A stretch of DNA of 50,443 bases from Cytophagales bacterium (GTDB taxonomy: Bacteria; Bacteroidota; Bacteroidia; Cytophagales; Cyclobacteriaceae), in the NCBI GenBank assembly GCA_025359125.1, contig JANYHI010000076.1, positions 1-50,443 on the forward strand, read 5' to 3'. The position numbers were made by a program, and so were the translations under genes. The notes under the pieces are model-generated. The model was given only the letters and a program-made list of their open reading frames with translations, made no database searches and was not told the DNA's origin. Shown here piece by piece: positions 42,022 to 50,360 of this stretch (the first letter of the stretch is position 1; the number at the start of each line of letters is the position of its first letter).

Positions 42022-42831
42022 TTAACCATTATCCTCAAAGCCAGGATATAGCAACATGCCGCCATCTACAAACAACGTAATTCCATTTACATAATCAGAA
42101 TCATCAGAAGCAAGCCAAACAGCCGCACCACCAATATCGTCTGCTTCACCAATTCGTTTAGCGGGGATAAGTTTCAATAATTGATTATACGCATCTGGCG
42201 TCTGCCATGCCGCATGGTTAATGGGCGTACGAATAGCACCGGGCCCAATGCTATTGACTCTTATTTTCATAGGAGCATATTCTTGCGCAATAGTTTTCAT
42301 CAACATCATCACGCCACCTTTAGAGGCTGAATAATTTGCATGTCCTGCCCACGGAATTACTTCGTGCACTGAACTCATGCAAACAATTTTTCCTGCTGCC
42401 TTCGATCTTTGCGGTACTACTCCCCTTCTTAAAAATTCTTTGATCGCTTCGCGCGAACAGAGGAACTGCCCAGTTAAATTAATTCCTAAAACATAATTCC
42501 ATTGCTCCAATGTCATTTCATGAAACTTGGCATCTTTTTGCAAACCCGCATTGTTTACCAAAATATCTACTGTGCCAAAATGTGAAATAGTTTGCTGAAA
42601 CATTTCAACCACTTCTTTTTCATTACTCACATCAGCTTTAATAGTTAGTCCATTCCCACCGGTTGCTTTAATTTCTTCTAACACTTTCTCGGCCTTATCA
42701 GGGCTACTAGAGTAATTGATAACTACCTTTGCCCCTTCAGCTGCCAGCGCTTTAGCCACGCCTGCTCCAATTCCTGAACTGGCACCGGTTACTATTGCAA
42801 TTTGGTCTTTCAATTTCCTAGTTGTTTCCAT
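42022..42831 (-). CDS. Short-chain dehydrogenase, glucose 1-dehydrogenase-like
   Basis: 269 residues of the classical SDR fold. Cofactor motif TGASSGIG (15-22), NNAG (93-96), catalytic Ser153/154, Tyr167 and Lys171 (YSASK), and the C-terminal VNGITLFVDGGM. Overall similarity is to Bacillus-type glucose 1-dehydrogenases (beta-D-glucose to gluconolactone), including the KVVINYSSSPDKAEKV segment typical of those enzymes. First gene of the operon with GH63 and debranching enzymes, which makes free glucose a likely substrate. The exact sugar and NAD/NADP choice are not determined. Confidence 0.88.
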   Translation of the reverse strand: METTRKLKDQIAIVTGASSGIGAGVAKALAAEGAKVVINYSSSPDKAEKVLEEIKATGGNGLTIKADVSNEKEVVEMFQQTISHFGTVDILVNNAGLQKDAKFHEMTLEQWNYVLGINLTGQFLCSREAIKEFLRRGVVPQRSKAAGKIVCMSSVHEVIPWAGHANYSASKGGVMMLMKTIAQEYAPMKIRVNSIGPGAIRTPINHAAWQTPDAYNQLLKLIPAKRIGEADDIGGAAVWLASDDSDYVNGITLFVDGGMLLYPGFEDNG

Positions 42832-42956
42832 ATTTTATCTTGATCTACATTTAAAAAAAGAACAGTATTTATTCTTACAAATTACCCACTTATAGGCAAT
42901 AAAACTAAAGACACTAGCATGATGAAATTGACTAACAGATTTTGAATAACTTCCTT

Positions 42957-42964
42957 TAACTTTG
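42957..42964 (+). promoter_or_regulatory. -7 box of the S41 protease gene (TAACTTTG)
   Basis: TAACTTTG matches TAnnTTTG and lies 18 bp before the ATG at 42983. TTG triplets upstream are either too near (12 bp) or too far (26 bp) for a classic -33 element. Confidence 0.45.
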
Positions 42965-42982
42965 GAGCGTTAATAAGTAGTG

Positions 42983-44626
42983 ATGAAAAAAATAATCTGG
43001 ATCGTACTAATTGCGGGAGCCTCATTGGCAATTTTCTCTTTCACCAACCCCGCCCAGCGCTACTTCGAGATTGCCAAGAATCTTGACATCTTCGCTTCGC
43101 TTTTTAAAGAGGTAAATAATCTATATGTAGAGGAGGTGAGCCCAACCAAAATGGTTCATACTGGCATTGATGCCATGCTCAATTCGCTTGATCCTTACAC
43201 CAACTACATTTCAGAAGATCAGATAGAAGATTTTAGAACTCTTAACACAGGCCAATATGGTGGCATTGGTGCACTGACGCGCACGATCAATAAACGCACG
43301 GTAGTTACCATGGTGTATGAAAACTATCCTGCCTTTAAAAACGGGTTGCGTATTGGCGATGAAGTTATAAAAATAGACGGCATTGAGCTTTCAAAATTAT
43401 CGAATGAAGAAGCGAATCATGTAATGCGCGGGCAAGTTGGAACTATTGTAAAATTAACCGTAAAAAGATTTACCGAAGAAAAACCATTTGATCTGGAATT
43501 TAAAAGAGAAAAAATAAAAATCAGCAACGTTCCTTATTTTGGGATGATGGGAGATGTTGGTTATATTCAATTAACAGAATTTACTAGCGAAGCAGGCAAA
43601 GAAGTAAAAATTGCATTGATTAGTTTGAAAGAGCAAGGAGCTAAAAATATTATTCTGGACTTACGCGGAAATCCGGGCGGTTTATTATTTGAAGCCGTAA
43701 ACATTTGCAACCTATTTGTGCCAAAAGACAAAAAGATTGTTGACACCAAAGGTAAACTAGAAGAACACAACGTTACTTACCAAACCTTAAACTCTCCTGT
43801 AGACTTAGATATTCCAGTAACGGTGTTAATTAACCGCGGCAGCGCATCGGCCTCTGAAATTGTTGCAGGCACTTTGCAAGATTATGACCGAGCTGTAATT
43901 ATCGGAGAGAAATCATTCGGCAAAGGTCTTGTGCAACTTAGCAGACCACTCTCCTACCATGCACAAGTAAAAATTACTACAGCAAAATATTATACCCCAA
44001 CAGGCCGATGCATTCAGGTTTTGGACTACCGACACAGAAGAGAAGATGGAAGTGCCGGCATACTTCCTGATTCATTAAAAAAAGAATTTAGAACTACCAT
44101 GGGAAGAAAAGTTTTTGATGGCGGAGGCATTGATCCAGATGTAAAGCTTACCGCGATCGAAGCATCGCCTGTAGCATTATCGCTTCATGTAAATGGATTT
44201 ATTTTTGACTATGCTACACAATATGCGGCAAAGCATTCTACTATTGCAGAGTCTAAAAAATTTACATTGACTGACAATGAGTACGAAGAGTTTGTGCAAT
44301 GGATGAAGGGAAAAGATTACAAATATCAATCTGCTATTGAGGGGGATTTAACTTCGTTGGTAGAAGAAGCTAAAAAAGAAAAGTATTACACCGATCTTCA
44401 GATAACCTTAGATCAATTACAAAATAAAATAAAAGAAAGTCGAAAAAATGATCTTCATCTTTACCGAGATCAAATTAAAACGTTGTTAGAAGAAGAAATT
44501 GTTAGTCGTTACTATTTTGAAAAAGGTAGTGTGGAAAATCGGCTTAAGAATGATCAGGAAATAAAAAAAGCGATAGACGTTTTGCATAATCAAGGCGAGT
44601 ACAAAAAAATTCTTAACATCCAGTAA
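42983..44626 (+). CDS. S41-family C-terminal processing protease (CtpA/Prc-like)
   Basis: 547 residues from the ATG (a GTG just before is also in frame). N-terminal hydrophobic signal or anchor, then a PDZ domain (about 90-165: GGIGALTRTINKRTVV, GLRIGDEVIKIDG) and the S41 catalytic domain. It carries LDLRGNPGG, the nucleophile in GSASASEI (Ser289) and Lys314 in SFGKG, the Ser-Lys dyad. The C-terminal 150 residues are helical and charged. It would be a periplasmic protease clipping C-termini. The hydrolase gene begins directly after its stop. Confidence 0.95.
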   Translation: MKKIIWIVLIAGASLAIFSFTNPAQRYFEIAKNLDIFASLFKEVNNLYVEEVSPTKMVHTGIDAMLNSLDPYTNYISEDQIEDFRTLNTGQYGGIGALTRTINKRTVVTMVYENYPAFKNGLRIGDEVIKIDGIELSKLSNEEANHVMRGQVGTIVKLTVKRFTEEKPFDLEFKREKIKISNVPYFGMMGDVGYIQLTEFTSEAGKEVKIALISLKEQGAKNIILDLRGNPGGLLFEAVNICNLFVPKDKKIVDTKGKLEEHNVTYQTLNSPVDLDIPVTVLINRGSASASEIVAGTLQDYDRAVIIGEKSFGKGLVQLSRPLSYHAQVKITTAKYYTPTGRCIQVLDYRHRREDGSAGILPDSLKKEFRTTMGRKVFDGGGIDPDVKLTAIEASPVALSLHVNGFIFDYATQYAAKHSTIAESKKFTLTDNEYEEFVQWMKGKDYKYQSAIEGDLTSLVEEAKKEKYYTDLQITLDQLQNKIKESRKNDLHLYRDQIKTLLEEEIVSRYYFEKGSVENRLKNDQEIKKAIDVLHNQGEYKKILNIQ

Positions 44627-45514
44627 ATGTCCATCCGCTGGAAAAAGTTTAGGCCATTAGGCATTAGCCTTTTTGTTTTAGTTGCCATTCTTCTTTTAAT
44701 GGATTCCTGTATGCAGTTTAGAATGTCTAAAAAAGAAATTAAAAAGTATTTTGAGGGAAAAGAATTTAAAGGTGAGCTGTACCATTACACCATCCAAAAT
44801 CAAAAAATAAATTATCTCTCTGTTGGCAATGCTGAATTACCACTTGTCATTTTTATTCATGGCTCGCCAGGTTCGCTAAGTGCTTTCATAGATTTTATGT
44901 CAGACACGGCATTGTTAAAAAGAGCACGACTTATTACTGTCGACAGGCCTGGCTTTGGGGAATCTAATTTTGGAAGAGGAGAAAAATCAGTAAAGACACA
45001 AGCCGCTGTACTTAAGCCCATTCTCGAAAAATACAAATCAAACCGACCCATCATTTTAGTTGGGCATTCATTGGGCGGCCCCGTCATTTCACGGATGGCT
45101 ATGGACTATTCTGAATTAATTGATGGACTCGTAATTGTTGCAGGTTCAATTGACCCTGATCTTGAACCTAACGAGACATGGTTTCGCGCACCACTAGCTA
45201 CACCTTTTTTAAGATGGATTCTTCCTCGCTCGTTCCGCGCCTCCAATGATGAAATCTATCATTTGAAACCCGAACTTCAGGATATGTTGCCACTATGGAA
45301 AAATATAACAGCCCGCACCATTGTAGTGCAAGGGAAAAAAGATATTTTAGTCGATCCCGGCAATGCAAATTTTGCCAAGAGAATGATGACCAGTGCCCAC
45401 GTGGAGCTGGTTATGCAAGATGACATGAATCATTTTGTACCCTGGAGCCATCCGTATCTCATACGAAATGCCATCTTAAAATTATTGAACGAGTTGCCAA
45501 CAGCTAAGAACTAA
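44627..45514 (+). CDS. Alpha/beta-hydrolase, membrane- or lipid-anchored
   Basis: 295 residues. After a hydrophobic N-terminus ending in MDSC (Cys28, a possible lipobox) comes an alpha/beta-hydrolase core: HGSPGS oxyanion loop (79-84), DRPGFGES, nucleophile Ser148 in GHSLGG, and a terminal His in DDMNHFVPW. Looks like a periplasm-facing esterase or lipase; substrate unknown. The ATG follows the S41 protease stop without a gap (TAAATG), so translation is probably coupled. The gene ends in a bidirectional terminator. Confidence 0.88.
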   Translation: MSIRWKKFRPLGISLFVLVAILLLMDSCMQFRMSKKEIKKYFEGKEFKGELYHYTIQNQKINYLSVGNAELPLVIFIHGSPGSLSAFIDFMSDTALLKRARLITVDRPGFGESNFGRGEKSVKTQAAVLKPILEKYKSNRPIILVGHSLGGPVISRMAMDYSELIDGLVIVAGSIDPDLEPNETWFRAPLATPFLRWILPRSFRASNDEIYHLKPELQDMLPLWKNITARTIVVQGKKDILVDPGNANFAKRMMTSAHVELVMQDDMNHFVPWSHPYLIRNAILKLLNELPTAKN

Positions 45515-45542
45515 AAAGGCTTTCATTTCTGAAAGCCTTTTT
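45513..45542. terminator. Bidirectional rho-independent terminator
   Basis: A 13-bp perfect stem, AAAAAGGCTTTCA (45513-45525) with TGAAAGCCTTTTT (45530-45542), loop TTTC. It ends the hydrolase gene (whose TAA overlaps the stem start) and the convergent glutamine synthetase gene. Confidence 0.92.
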
Positions 45543-45552
45543 GTTTTTTCGA

Positions 45553-47715
45553 CTATCGCAAGAATAGCAGTTCTCTATATTTTACTAATGGCCAATCTTC
45601 ATCGTCTACCAACAACTCTAGTTTATCAACTGAGTCGCGGATCGAATCAAAATACTTTTCTTTGATATCGTCACAATAGGCAATCGCTCGCTTGTGGGTG
45701 TCCGCAATTTTGTTGATACGTTTTCTTTCTTCCACCATCTGGCGAATGCCATTTTTAATAATCTCAATGTGCTCAGAGATTTCTTTAATGGTTTGAACTA
45801 CCGCTGCATTATCCACACCTAATCCTTTTAGTCCATTTGCATTGGTGATCAATTTGTTTTGATAGGCAATGGCAGTAGGAATAATATGATTCATCGCCAA
45901 GTCACCAATTACACGCGCTTCAATCTGCACTTTTTTGATGTAGCTCTCTAACTTAATTTCGTTGCGAGCTTCCACTTCTTTGTGGCTGAGTACACCGTGC
46001 TTCTCAAATAACTCAAGCGATTTTTTAGAGAGATAAGCATCAATAGCCCGAGGCATATTTTTGATGTTACTCAATCCGCGCTTTTCAGCTTCCTTTACCC
46101 ACTCATCCGAGTATCCATCTCCTTCAAAACGAATGGCTTTTGATTCTTTAATGTATTGACGCAATACATTAACGATAGCAATGCGCTTCTCTTCACCTTT
46201 TTCAATTTCTTTTGAAACAGACTCGTAGAATTTCGTAAGCTGATCAGCCACAATCAGATTAAGAGCAGTCATGGGTGTGCCGCAATTATCGCTGCTACCT
46301 ACTGCTCTGAATTCAAATTTATTTCCGGTAAAGGCAAAAGGAGAAGTACGGTTACGATCGGTTGCATCTAAAATGATTTCAGGAATCTGATCGATACCCA
46401 ATTTCATGTACATGTTATCTCCTTTCTCAATTTTTACATTTCCTTTCTTCTCTAATTCATCTAACACGGCAGTCATCTGTGCACCAATAAAGGCCGACAT
46501 GATAGCCGGAGGCGCTTCGTTGGCTCCTAAGCGGAAATCATTGGCAGCAGTAGCGATACTGGCACGCAACAAATCAGCATGTTCATGCACTGCTTTAATG
46601 GTGGTGATGAAGAAAGTTAAGAACAATAAATTATCGCGGGCAGAACTAGAGGGTGCATACAAATTAACTCCGGTATCAGTAATCAACGACCAGTTATTAT
46701 GTTTACCACTTCCATTCAATCCTGCAAAAGGTTTTTCGTGGAAAAGGATTTTTAAATTGTGCTTATCTCCTACTCTGCTAATCACATCCATCATTAATTG
46801 GTTGTGATCATTCGCTACGTTAACCTCCTCAAATAAAGGAGCTACTTCAAACTGACTTGGTGCCACTTCATTATGACGCGTGCGAACTGGTATACCCAAC
46901 TTCCAGCATTCAATTTCAAAATCGCGCATGAAATCATAAACACGTGAAGGTATAGTGCCGAAATAATGATCTTCTAATTGCTGACCACGGGCAGGCGAAT
47001 GACCAAACACCGTACGACCAGCCATTACTAAATCGGGGCGTGCATTTGCTAATGCTTTATCAACTGCAAAATACTCTTGCTCACCACCCAAAGAGGCCAC
47101 CACATGATTAATGTCTTTATCAAAAAGCTGACATACTTGAGTGGCGGCTTGATCAACTGCTTTCAATGCTTTTAACAAAGGAGATTTAGTATCCAATGTT
47201 TCGCCTGTATAGGAAACAAAAATCGTTGGAATACTTAACGTTTTTCCGTATAAAAACATTGGAGAAGTAGGATCCCAGGCGGTATATCCTCTGGCTTCAA
47301 AAGTGCTGCGAATACCGCCACTTGGAAAAGAAGAAGCATCAGGCTCTTGTTGTACTAACTCGCTGCCTTTAAATCGTTCGATCCCCGCAAGGGCATCAAA
47401 GAAAGAGTCATGCTTTTCGGCAGTACCACCCGTCATTGGCTGAAACCAATGAGTAAAATGAGTAGCACCTTTGCCTATTGCCCACGATTTAGCAGCGGAA
47501 GCTACCGCATCTGCAGTAGCCTCATCTATTTTTTCATGATTTTTAATAGCGTTGCTTACTTTTTTAAACACAGCAGGCGCTAGAGTAGCGCGCATTTGCT
47601 CCATTCCAAAGACATTTTCGCCAAAAAATTTTGAAATATTAGGGTCAATCGGTTCAACATGAACCTTACCCCGCTCATTAAGCTTTTTGAGGGCTTCGAA
47701 TCGTAATTGTGACAT
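45553..47715 (-). CDS. glnN: Type III glutamine synthetase
   Basis: ATP-dependent ligation of ammonia to glutamate, the main ammonium-assimilation route in many Bacteroidota. The 720-residue length is diagnostic of GSIII (GSI is ~470). Recognisable GSIII blocks include THWFQPMTGGTAEKHDSF, FPSGGIRSTFEARGYTAWD, the ATP-site LNGSGKHNNWS and NRTSPFAFTGNKFEFR. A -7 box lies 28 bp upstream. Monocistronic, convergent with the hydrolase gene. No ammonium transporter or PII gene is adjacent. Confidence 0.97.
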   Translation of the reverse strand: MSQLRFEALKKLNERGKVHVEPIDPNISKFFGENVFGMEQMRATLAPAVFKKVSNAIKNHEKIDEATADAVASAAKSWAIGKGATHFTHWFQPMTGGTAEKHDSFFDALAGIERFKGSELVQQEPDASSFPSGGIRSTFEARGYTAWDPTSPMFLYGKTLSIPTIFVSYTGETLDTKSPLLKALKAVDQAATQVCQLFDKDINHVVASLGGEQEYFAVDKALANARPDLVMAGRTVFGHSPARGQQLEDHYFGTIPSRVYDFMRDFEIECWKLGIPVRTRHNEVAPSQFEVAPLFEEVNVANDHNQLMMDVISRVGDKHNLKILFHEKPFAGLNGSGKHNNWSLITDTGVNLYAPSSSARDNLLFLTFFITTIKAVHEHADLLRASIATAANDFRLGANEAPPAIMSAFIGAQMTAVLDELEKKGNVKIEKGDNMYMKLGIDQIPEIILDATDRNRTSPFAFTGNKFEFRAVGSSDNCGTPMTALNLIVADQLTKFYESVSKEIEKGEEKRIAIVNVLRQYIKESKAIRFEGDGYSDEWVKEAEKRGLSNIKNMPRAIDAYLSKKSLELFEKHGVLSHKEVEARNEIKLESYIKKVQIEARVIGDLAMNHIIPTAIAYQNKLITNANGLKGLGVDNAAVVQTIKEISEHIEIIKNGIRQMVEERKRINKIADTHKRAIAYCDDIKEKYFDSIRDSVDKLELLVDDEDWPLVKYRELLFLR

Positions 47716-47743
47716 AGTGGTTGTTTTTAGGATCGATAATGCT

Positions 47744-47751
47744 CAAAAGTA
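47744..47751 (-). promoter_or_regulatory. -7 box of glnN (TACTTTTG)
   Basis: On the minus strand TACTTTTG matches TAnnTTTG and ends 28 bp before the ATG at 47715. No TTG at canonical -33 spacing, which would suit an activator-dependent promoter. Confidence 0.5.
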
Positions 47752-47899
47752 GATGATTTTATCTAAATACTGGGTTTAAATAGAGTCATTTTACAAAAAT
47801 TTTATAATATTTTCAGCAAATTATGGGGTCAATAATTCCCAAAGACATTTTTCAATCGTTTTCTGCTTCAGCCCTATATTGCGCATTCAATTTAATCCA

Positions 47900-48514
47900 A
47901 TGACTCCGTCTATTCTACCGAAGAAAGTATTTGCCTTACTAATCTTAACTCTCATACTCGGAATGATTTGGGTAAAGCTGTTGCCACAATTGGATTTCAT
48001 AGCCTGGCTTCAAACTACGGGCAGCTCAAATGAGGTTACGATTCTTCAATTTATTTCAGACTCCATTACTTTTATCAGCCTGGGCGTGCCATTGGTAATT
48101 GCATTAATTTTAGAACTGAAAGACAAAAATAAAAAGGGAAGGCAGCTATTTCTATTTGCTGGCTTAAGTGTAGGAATTGGTGGACTGGCATCATACATCA
48201 TTAAGAAATCAATGTTAGTGCCACGCCCGTATGAAATTGATGCACGAATAGCACAACTAAGCGTGGGCGGTGGATTCTCTTTCCCATCGGGCCATACTAC
48301 CGAGGCATTTGCCGCGGCCATGTCTTTGCTATTATTATTTCCAACTTGGAAAGTTGCCTGGCCTGCATTTACATGGGCTGCAATGGTAGCTTTTTCCAGA
48401 ATTTATTTAGGAGTTCATTATCCATTTGACATTATAGGGGGAATTATTATCGGAACAACAGCCGCCTACTCACTCCATTTTTTATTTAGAAGCAAGACCG
48501 AATTGTTTTCCTGA
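47900..48514 (+). CDS. PAP2-family membrane phosphatase
   Basis: 204 residues from the ATG at 47900 (a TTG seven codons earlier is in frame). About six membrane helices with the three PAP2 signatures: KKSMLVPRP (C1, KxxxxxxRP), FPSGHTT (C2) and SRIYLGVHYPFD (C3, with catalytic His). Likely dephosphorylates undecaprenyl pyrophosphate, phosphatidic acid or a related lipid at the outer face of the inner membrane. Its 3' end overlaps the convergent hydroxylase gene by 33 bp. Confidence 0.92.
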   Translation: MTPSILPKKVFALLILTLILGMIWVKLLPQLDFIAWLQTTGSSNEVTILQFISDSITFISLGVPLVIALILELKDKNKKGRQLFLFAGLSVGIGGLASYIIKKSMLVPRPYEIDARIAQLSVGGGFSFPSGHTTEAFAAAMSLLLLFPTWKVAWPAFTWAAMVAFSRIYLGVHYPFDIIGGIIIGTTAAYSLHFLFRSKTELFS

Positions 48515-49243
48515 TTTCACTTTTTCGAAGTGATCATCATAATCGTTTCGTAATGTGCCCATCCACCGATCCCACCATAAAAAATAGAGGCCGTAATTTC
48601 CGTGGACGTATTGGTGGTGCTGATTATGATTGACGGAGGTGTTGATCCATTTACCAATGGCACTCGTTGAAAATCCCTTCGGGTAAAGTTCATACCCTAA
48701 ATGGCCATAAACATTGTAGGTAATCATAAAGAGTAAAAACAAACTAATGGCCAGCGGATGTGAAGGCATTGCGAAAGCAATCACCACAATAATACCCGCT
48801 TCTGCGATTGCCTCCAATGGGTGAAATGAATAGGCAGCCCATGGAGATGGATTAGTAGAAAGATGATGAATCTTGTGCATCCATTTATAAATTTTGATGT
48901 GGTGCATCCACCGGTGAACCCAATAAAAATAAGTGTCGTGAATGAGCATCATCAATAGAATGCTTACAAAAAAATAAGCCCAGCCGTAGTTTTCAACAGA
49001 AGTATAAAGGAGCGTATAGGATCGCAGCGGATACGAAAATACCGCGTAGCCTATTGCCGCAAAAATAATGATTGTTAGAACGGAGTAACCAATCTCTCGT
49101 AATACATCCTTATTTTGTGGGAATAATGACTGAATCTTGTTGCGAACAGTGGTGCTTTTGAAAACATAAAAAACAGTGAAGGCCAACCCAGCAATAAAAA
49201 AATAGCGGAAGGAGATTAATAATAATATTGACCACCAATTCAT
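48482..49243 (-). CDS. Sterol desaturase/fatty-acid hydroxylase-family membrane protein
   Basis: 253 residues from the ATG at 49243; an in-frame TTG lies 9 codons upstream. About five hydrophobic segments with the histidine clusters that hold the di-iron centre: HDTYFYWVHRWMHH, KIHHLSTNP and NHNQHHQYVH. This is the signature of integral-membrane fatty-acid hydroxylases/desaturases. In Bacteroidota such enzymes hydroxylate fatty acyl chains or carotenoids; the lipid substrate cannot be read. Converges with the PAP2 gene, overlapping 33 bp. Confidence 0.92.
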   Translation of the reverse strand: MNWWSILLLISFRYFFIAGLAFTVFYVFKSTTVRNKIQSLFPQNKDVLREIGYSVLTIIIFAAIGYAVFSYPLRSYTLLYTSVENYGWAYFFVSILLMMLIHDTYFYWVHRWMHHIKIYKWMHKIHHLSTNPSPWAAYSFHPLEAIAEAGIIVVIAFAMPSHPLAISLFLLFMITYNVYGHLGYELYPKGFSTSAIGKWINTSVNHNQHHQYVHGNYGLYFLWWDRWMGTLRNDYDDHFEKVKSGKQFGLASK

Positions 49244-49346
49244 GTTACTTAATTGTTTTATTACCAACAACTTCTACTAAGATAAAAATAAATAGTGATG
49301 GTTTAAACTAACAATCGAAGATCCTCGTCTAATCATAAAAAAAATT

Positions 49347-49496
49347 ATGATAAATTTCAATTTGAGGACTGAACCCATTACAGGAGCCTATCCATCGGTC
49401 TTTTATTCTCAAAATTTTTCTGTCGCATGGCTAAATTGGGAAATGAATAAGCAAGAAGAAAGGCTAAATCAAAAGATCAAGAGGGCAAAAAAATAA
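49347..49496 (+). CDS. Small hypothetical protein (49 aa)
   Basis: ATG 49347 to TAA 49496 encodes a 49-residue protein: a mixed N-terminal half with several aromatics (RTEPITGAYPSVFYSQNFSV) and a strongly charged C-terminal helix (MNKQEERLNQKIKRAKK). No family recognised. It is supported by a strong terminator whose 5' stem contains the stop codon, the same layout as at the SemiSWEET gene. No good promoter box was found immediately upstream. Function unknown; it could be a small membrane-independent RNA- or protein-binding factor, but that is speculation. Confidence 0.6.
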   Translation: MINFNLRTEPITGAYPSVFYSQNFSVAWLNWEMNKQEERLNQKIKRAKK

Positions 49497-49521
49497 TCTC
49501 GCATTTCGCGAGATTATTTTT
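49489..49521. terminator. Bidirectional rho-independent terminator
   Basis: AAAAATAATCTCGC (49489-49502) pairs perfectly with GCGAGATTATTTTT (49508-49521) around a 5-nt loop. It serves the 49-aa gene (plus) and the DUF2807 gene (minus, stop at 49523). Confidence 0.92.
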
Positions 49522-49522
49522 A

Positions 49523-50203
49523 TTAGTTAGATTTTTTAACAGATCCTCCACTGCTAGAACCGGTATTAGTACGCGAGGGGTTGCCTCTATATCGAATGCT
49601 TCCTCCACTACTAGCATGCGCATCTAATTCTTTTGTTGCCATAATTTTTAAACTTCCGGCACTACTCGCTCTGGCATTCACTACTTCCGATTCTAAATTA
49701 TACGCATCTACATCACCTGCACTGCTTGCTTCGGCTTCCAAGTTGGCGGCCTTGCCTTCTAATTGAATGTTACCGGCACTAGAGGCACCTACTGACACTC
49801 GTTGTGATTCTATTGAGATTTCTACGGAACCCGCACTGGAAGCACTCACATCCATAGAAGGAGATTTAATCACACCTTCAGAAAATATATTGGAGGCCGA
49901 ACTAGCCGAAATTTTTTCGAGTGTTAAATAGGTAACATACACCTTCACATTAATTTTACGATAGCTTCCATGATCTAGGTGAATTCTTAATGTACCACCA
50001 GAAACCTCAGTTATCACTTCAGATAATTTAATGCCCGATGTTTCCACCTTAACTTCCTCTTTGTCGCCCTTTTTCAGGTAAACATCTATAGCCTGAGATG
50101 ATTTAACGCCTTTAAATGAACCTACTTTACGAACTTCAATTTCTTGCGCAGATAAATTAAACAACAGGCCACTCAAAAGGAAAAATAAGATTGACTTTTT
50201 CAT
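49523..50203 (-). CDS. Secreted DUF2807 (head GIN) repeat protein
   Basis: 226 residues with a signal peptide (FNLSAQE, about residue 20). The first ~95 residues match the start of DUF2807/'head GIN' putative autotransporter-adhesin proteins (FKGVKSSQAIDVYLKKGD). The rest contains seven Ser/Gly turns of the ASSAG type at about 100, 121, 140, 159, 179, 197 and 216, spaced 18-21 residues, the expected pitch of a beta-solenoid. No TonB-dependent or secretion C-terminal domain. Probably surface or periplasmic, function unknown. A 13-bp palindrome lies 10 bp upstream of the start. Confidence 0.88.
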   Translation of the reverse strand: MKKSILFFLLSGLLFNLSAQEIEVRKVGSFKGVKSSQAIDVYLKKGDKEEVKVETSGIKLSEVITEVSGGTLRIHLDHGSYRKINVKVYVTYLTLEKISASSASNIFSEGVIKSPSMDVSASSAGSVEISIESQRVSVGASSAGNIQLEGKAANLEAEASSAGDVDAYNLESEVVNARASSAGSLKIMATKELDAHASSGGSIRYRGNPSRTNTGSSSGGSVKKSN

Positions 50204-50212
50204 AATTTAAAA

Positions 50213-50225
50213 CTTTGATTCAAAG
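50213..50225. promoter_or_regulatory. 13-bp palindrome upstream of the DUF2807 gene
   Basis: CTTTGATTCAAAG is a 6-1-6 perfect inverted repeat lying 10 bp before the DUF2807 ATG, in its probable leader. It could be an operator or leader hairpin; only the symmetry is seen. Confidence 0.35.
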
Positions 50226-50334
50226 ACCGCATGAACTAATTAAAGTTGCATCTGCATTTGTTCAAAGTGTATATTTTTTTTAACGAGTGTAATAATTAAT
50301 CAAATTTTGTCTAAATTTCGCTATTAGCAAATAG

Positions 50335-50342
50335 TATCTTCG
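50335..50342 (+). promoter_or_regulatory. -7-like box (TATCTTCG) for the TerB-like gene
   Basis: TATCTTCG is a one-base variant of TAnnTTTG located 18 bp before the ATG at 50361. A TTG at 50307-50309 is 25 bp away. Confidence 0.35.
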
Positions 50343-50360
50343 TGTAAATATTCAATCATT

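Noticed and set aside
46406..46807. 133-codon plus-strand open frame inside glnN
   Set aside because: Antisense to a full-length type III glutamine synthetase with conserved motifs.
49640..49925. Possible CRISPR-like or DNA tandem repeat
   Set aside because: The periodicity is protein-level (ASSAG turns) with variable codons and spacing of 18-21 residues; there are no spacers.
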